This document shows, in pieces, positions 59,465 to 64,000 of a DNA stretch of 64,000 nucleotides (position 1 is its first letter; each line of letters begins with the position of its first letter). Location: assembly GCA_950295325.1 (NCBI GenBank), contig OX485805.1, positions 3,720,501-3,784,500 of the forward strand. The letters are read 5' to 3'. Origin of the DNA: Polytrichum commune (taxonomy: Eukaryota > Streptophyta > Polytrichopsida > Polytrichales > Polytrichaceae). The translations under genes and the position numbers were made by a program. The notes below the pieces were generated by a model. The model was given only the letters and a program-made list of their open reading frames with translations. It did not search any database and had not been told where the DNA came from.

Positions 59465-60525
59465 TCAAAAGACCTGTGCCCTCCTCATACCTCTATCTTC
59501 AAAGAACCTGTTCACGGCCAGGGCTAGGCACCCACCTCTTAATGATAGCCCCTGAATTTGCAATTTGGGTGGACATCATGATGTTAGCAAATAAGCTCTA
59601 GGAACCACAAGTCCCTCTGGAAAACTGCCAGGACTAGAACACCAGTCAGTCTTTTAATGAGATTCTTGGACATAAATTGGGTTGGAGGGATGCAAGGTGG
59701 GAGATGGGGCGAGAGGGTGTTGTTGCATATGAGCGTACCTCTCATCCATCTGACAAATACACGCTCCCTATAGGTTTGTGGTTAATTTATCTCCAGTTGT
59801 GTTCCAACATCCACTAGGTCTTTCAGCTACTTCTAATGTCAAACCAACTAAAATAAGTAACCCCCAGGCTCCATACTACTTCATGACATTCTTGGTTTTT
59901 TTTTGTTATTATTATTATTATGGGAATGAGAGGTATGCTTGTATGCAACAATTCCCTCTTGCCAAAGATGGGGGAGTGTGTTGCCCATTTAACCCTAAAG
60001 GCCAAGACGAACGTTTTTGTCTAGGTAGTCACCTCTGCCTGACAATATTAGCAAGCTCATGTATGTAGAATCTTTTGGATTTGGATATTTGGATGGTTGA
60101 AAAATTTGTGTGAACTATCCTAATTATACAAAGCTTCTATCCATATGGTCATACGTACCATAAGAGGTGCTGATTTCCTTCAATAAGCTTATGAGTTGGA
60201 ATGACTTCTTTTCAGAGATTTTGGGATGATTCTGCTTCGGCCTTTAGGAGTTAATTGGTCATTCATCCAAGTAGAACACACTTTTAGCAACTCCCTTTTC
60301 TTTTTCTTTTGATTTCTATCCACACATAGAGCATTTCATCCACAGCCTCCGGTTTTTTGTTCTCGAGAAGATTGGTCATGAACCATAAACAACTTGAGTT
60401 AAGTGGATGTCTCATTGCAATTGCAACTCTTCATCCACTCTCTTGTTGGTTACGAAGTCTGAAGCAATATCGCAACCCATGAATAGGGTGTTGTGTAGCA
60501 AATCCTAAAGGGAGATAAGTATCTA
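59465..60525. other. No gene seen
   Basis: Intergenic DNA downstream of the LpxB-like gene; short chance frames only. A weak family F match lies near 59515-59570. Confidence 0.45.
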
Positions 60526-60527
60526 AG

Positions 60528-60913
60528 GGCCGGTTCACGTGGGGTCCCAAGTCCCACGTCCCGCTCATGTTAGCAAGTCCCAACATGGAGGCCAAATCCC
60601 AACTTTTGAGCGTCGAGAAACCATTAAAATATGGGTGATTATCAAAGTCGGATGTTGCTTATTTCATGCAAAAATATCTGCACGACTCATGTTGAGAGTT
60701 GGGTCTTGCTTTTTGCTTGACCCAACTCTCGAAATAAATCCCAAGCCTCACCTCCAAAAAGTGCAAAAAGTATTGCCATGTACATCCATGTCATACTTGG
60801 GACCCATGTGAAGTGGTAAGTCCTCATCTTCCATGCTCTCGAAGGCTGAGATTGCATGGATTGACCTGAAGTGACTTGGGACTTTGGACTTGGGACCCAT
60901 GTGAACGGACTGG
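60528..60913. mobile_element. hAT-like MITE between the LpxB-like gene and CFAP299
   Basis: GGTTCACGTGGGGTCCCAAG at the left and GGACTTGGGACCCATGTGAA at the right are inverted repeats. Flanks TATCTAAG and ACTCTAAG could be a decayed 8-bp duplication, which would fit hAT. An internal hairpin is formed by GAGAGTTGGGTC and GACCCAACTCTC. Confidence 0.75.
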
Positions 60914-61170
60914 ACTCTAAGCAATACTCTCATAGGCCAACTGCCTCCTGCATCCAAGGCTAACCTACCGATGATGGTAAAATTCTTTCAAGATTGATTA
61001 CTTGCGTCCGTCAGCAGATGGAAACCACCAATGGATTCCTAAAACCCGTTCACCAGCTTTTTGTCACGTTGCTGTTTAAAAACTTCTCCCTCACCAGAAT
61101 TGAGGACTTGAATTTGGAGTACATACGTCAAAAAGAAAAATTCTGCTGAAAGAGGAGGAGACGGCTCAAA

Positions 61171-64000
61171 ATGACTAAGTCGTCCAAAACTCAAGAGTTT
61201 CCAGCTTTCACAGCATCACAGGGGGCTGCTGTGGTGAATGAGTTTGAGACGTAAATGACCTCACCTTGATTCAATGCCTTCCAAACATAGGAATGCAATT
61301 TTAACCTCTTGTTTCTATATTTCAAAGTTGCTAGATCTAAAAGGATGAAATGTGAGGTGAATCAACGCTGAGTGAATCATTACACTGAGACTTCTATCTT
61401 ATTTGACATGGCATGTTTATTAGAGTGGCCTCCATGACTTGTATTGTAGCAACAACTGTACCCTGCCACCTTCTGTGGTTGCCACGCCATGATTCCAAAA
61501 TGATGATGAGTAAGAGCCACACAAATTAGATGTATACCGATGCTAAATGTTGAAATAGCACCAGGAAGATAATAAACCCTAAAGGGCATGTATTTAACAA
61601 CATTGATTCAACTCACTATACATGGTGTCCCTTTGTGGTACGGTTTCAATTGGATGAAAGCCATGCACTGACTGATGTTTGTGAACTGGATCTCATGAAT
61701 TTGAAATTAAGGAAGACCAATTTGTCAAAAGTGTTGTAATGGCGTTTAGATCCAAGATGAACATCAATTTTGATCGTTACTAATAATGGCAGCAGTGTCA
61801 GTGGGGGCTGAAATTTAAGAATGTGAAATGCAATGATGACAGTAGCGCATGCTAAGCATAATTTGATGGGGGATAGCTCGTTGGAAAGCTTTTGGGGAAG
61901 TGAGCAGAATAGCCTCCTCGTTTGCTTCATTTGAGCAAGAGTCGAGTGAGATATGAGCAACATTCATAACAGTGCACATCTCAAATTCGGGGGCTCCCTT
62001 TGTTCAAATGGTTGGGCAGAATTTGATGCGTGATATATTTGTTGGAAAGATCTTGAGAAATATCTTTGAGAAAGTGAGCAGCATAGACTCCTCATTTCCT
62101 TAATTTGAACAAGTTTTGAATATGATACAAACGTCACAAAGAATCTGCTTTGATAAACTCATTGTGTGCAAAAGACTCTGTAGAATGTGATGGCTTATAA
62201 CTCATTGATAAGATTATGAAAAGCTCTACAAGATAGAGCTATTAATTTCTTGATTTGGGCTAAAATTGAGTTCAAAATCTCGTTTCAAAGTTCTGCCGAG
62301 CCTTGGATGCCTTCTTGGGATTATAAGCAAGAGGCTTGGTTTTGAACCCAAAGTATTTACACCAACATTGACAATAGTATTTGGTCCAAAATTTGGGTCC
62401 GATAAGGACTATGTTTTGTAAACCCTAATGTTAACCCCTAAATTTGGATCATTGAAATGAAGCCCTACTCAATTGCATTCCTGAGGGATACAATTTTGGA
62501 GTTGATTCTCAACGATTACTCCTTTGGATTGACAATTGTAGGTATGAAGACTACTTGGACAGCCAAATCACTCCCACCGATCTCTTCTACTTGGAGGATC
62601 TGGAGCTTGCGCGCCAGCTTGTTGAAATGGGGTTCACCTCCTTCCGCTTCTTTATTCTAACCTCATTCTGCAAATTCTTGCCATTTTCTAAGGTTTTAAG
62701 GAAAAACTGAATAAGTCACAGCAGCTCTTCCAGCAAAATCCTGGAAACGAAGTAGTTGAGCTTAATTAGGTTTAACCATTAATTTTGTGCTTATGAAAAT
62801 GATGCCATTTGACCCCATTCATGAGACCAAGTTAACAAATTATTTGAAGTCGGGAGTGATTTAAGGCCGCATGTGCAATTAGTCATAGGCAGACTTTTAT
62901 GTGTGTAGTTTCATACTTATTAGACTCTAAATGCTTTCTTCATGAGAAGTTGGCAAAACATACTTCGATCATCAAGCGTAGGAGTTTACTTGGACATTTC
63001 CAGATACAAGAACTTCTATTTGTGACCCAATTTTGCAAATTCTTGGCATTTTCTGAGGTTGTATGAAAGAACTAGATTAGTCACAGCTCGTGCAGAAAAT
63101 CTTGGGAAATTACACTGACCTTGAATAGGTTTCACTTCTATTGTTGTGCTTATGGAAATGATGCCACTTGACCACATTCATCAGACCAACTAGGTTTACA
63201 TATTACTGATTTAGGGTTGCATGTGTGAGTAGTCTTGGGCAGACTTTTATGCATGCAGTTTCACACTTATTAGACCCTTAATGCTTGCTTGATAAGAAGC
63301 TGGGAAACCTAATTTGATTATCAATTATGGGGGGTTTGTTTGGACATTTCAGATACAGGAGCAATGCAGAGATTATGTCAAGAGCAGAGTTTGCGGAATT
63401 CAAAGAAGTTGCAGAGGCAGCTCGCCTTGCAGTGCGTAATTTTGGCCCTCACACTATTCTGTTTTAACTTGCACCACACCACTCACTACGATCCTCAGCA
63501 GGTGTGAAACATTGACATCAAGAATGTGCCAGAGCAAACCCTAAGTTTTATAAATTGTGTGTTTTTGACAGTGTTGATCTGGTATCGTCTTTTTCTTTAT
63601 ACCATTTGGGTCTCTATAACAAGGATTTCACATTTTTTTGATACCAGTAGAGTATGGGTATTTGACGGTATTTGTATTTTTGATACCATTGGGATCTATA
63701 TACCATGCAAGATCCTTCATATGTAGGTAAAGTCGCCCTAGTATCAATATGGTTTAGGATGGTATTGACCCAAATTATAACTCAGGTTTACAAAAAAATT
63801 CTCACCTTGACATACCCACCAAATATCAATGTTTGATTGGTATTACAATTTTGATACCCACAGGTAGGTTTTTGATACTATTATTGATACCATTGATTCA
63901 TCTATATATCAGACCAAGATTGGTTTCTACTCCCTTGCAGGCAATGGCAAAGATGCCAAAGAAGCAGTTCAGCACGGGAAAGGATGTCTCCGGCCACCCT
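61171..64000 (+). CDS. CFAP299: CFAP299 homologue, 5' part (exons 1-4, cut by window edge)
   Basis: Cilia- and flagella-associated protein 299, a conserved protein of motile cilia; in a plant it would act in sperm flagella. Exons: 61171-61250, 62542-62631, 63353-63431, 63941-64000 and beyond. Phases join, giving at least 103 residues. The diagnostic stretch is [20 protein letters not shown] (28-47), then [11 protein letters not shown] (50-60), then a helix with [14 protein letters not shown] ending exon 3, and a basic segment with GKDVSGHP at the edge. The family has the same order: YED-LDSQI, YYLED, ARQLVELGYRG, then an Ala/Glu-rich helix and a GKD segment. The ATG at 61171 is the only one giving this frame in exon 1. 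Intron 2 holds a tandem duplication reaching into exon 3, and intron 3 holds an inverted family E repeat. The C-terminal half lies outside the window. Confidence 0.82.
61868..62290 (+). repeat. Diverged direct repeats in CFAP299 intron 1
   Basis: CGTTGGAAAGCTTTTG...GTGAGCAGAATAG-CTCCTC at 61879 recurs as TGTTGGAAAGATCTTG...GTGAGCAGCATAGACTCCTC at 62040. A weaker third unit begins near 62190. Confidence 0.65.
62645..63370 (+). repeat. Tandem duplication (365 bp) spanning the exon 3 acceptor of CFAP299
   Basis: GCAAATTCTTG at 62670 recurs at 63035. Blocks ATGATGCCA-TTGACC, CAGACTTTTATG, TTATTAGAC and TTGGACATTTC-AGATACA are shared in order. The second unit ends at the true exon 3 acceptor and coding start; the first ends in a decayed copy near 63003. 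Confidence 0.88.
63590..63800 (-). repeat. Family E repeat, copy 4, in CFAP299 intron 3
   Basis: In reverse complement it reads GATACTAGGGCGACTTTACC, GGATCTTGCATGGTATATAG and CAAATGGTAT, as in copy 1. The ATACCATTTGGG/ATACCATTGGGA doublet is internal to it. Confidence 0.65.

Noticed and set aside
1-64000. CRISPR arrays, rRNA genes, complete tRNA genes, LTR retrotransposon coding regions or viral sequences
   Set aside because: None was seen. Tandem arrays lack spacer structure, the tRNA-like heads are within SINE-like repeats, and no reverse transcriptase, integrase or capsid motif was found.

Overview
The window is nuclear DNA from a land plant that probably makes flagellated sperm. Three observations support this. 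Genes are split by GT-AG introns. Two genes encode vacuolar sorting receptors, a plant-type family. The last gene matches CFAP299, a motile-cilium protein that lineages without flagella are expected to lack. A bryophyte, lycophyte, fern, cycad or Ginkgo is therefore more likely than a flowering plant or conifer; the species cannot be named from sequence alone. All four recognised genes lie on the + strand.

Layout. 1-14700: no convincing gene, only AT-rich DNA with poly-C tracts and small non-autonomous mobile elements. 14745-22330: vacuolar sorting receptor copy 1 (VSR1), a GC-rich leader and 12 exons. 22340-36280: repeat-rich intergenic DNA containing a SINE with target-site duplication nested in a MITE, several terminal-inverted-repeat (TIR) elements and two tandem arrays. 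36290-46025: VSR copy 2 (VSR2), with the same 12-exon plan, larger introns and a displaced 3' UTR. 46249-49076: two internally deleted pogo-like transposons flanking four perfect copies of a 203-bp tandem repeat. 49080-52300: more MITEs. 52347-59070: an 11-exon gene for a probably plastid-targeted LpxB-related (cyanobacterial-type) protein. 61171 to the right edge: the first four exons of CFAP299.

The two VSR genes are a tandem duplication: all 11 intron positions and phases agree and exons 2-8 and 10-12 have identical lengths. They encode type I membrane receptors (signal peptide, PA domain, three EGF-like repeats, one membrane span, short tail with YMPL) that sort soluble cargo to vacuoles. 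I see no functional link with the LpxB-like gene or CFAP299; these look like ordinary neighbours.

The most striking non-coding signal is one TIR family (called family A here) present about 19 times in 64 kb, in both orientations, between genes and inside introns. One copy ends 23 bp before a VSR2 3' splice site. Family A copies also repeatedly carry a poly-C run at the same internal position. A second theme is tandem duplication inside introns; in two genes the duplicated unit includes the downstream 3' splice site and the first bases of the next exon. Exon coordinates were derived by hand from reading frame, splice signals and comparison of the paralogues. Repeat boundaries are approximate.
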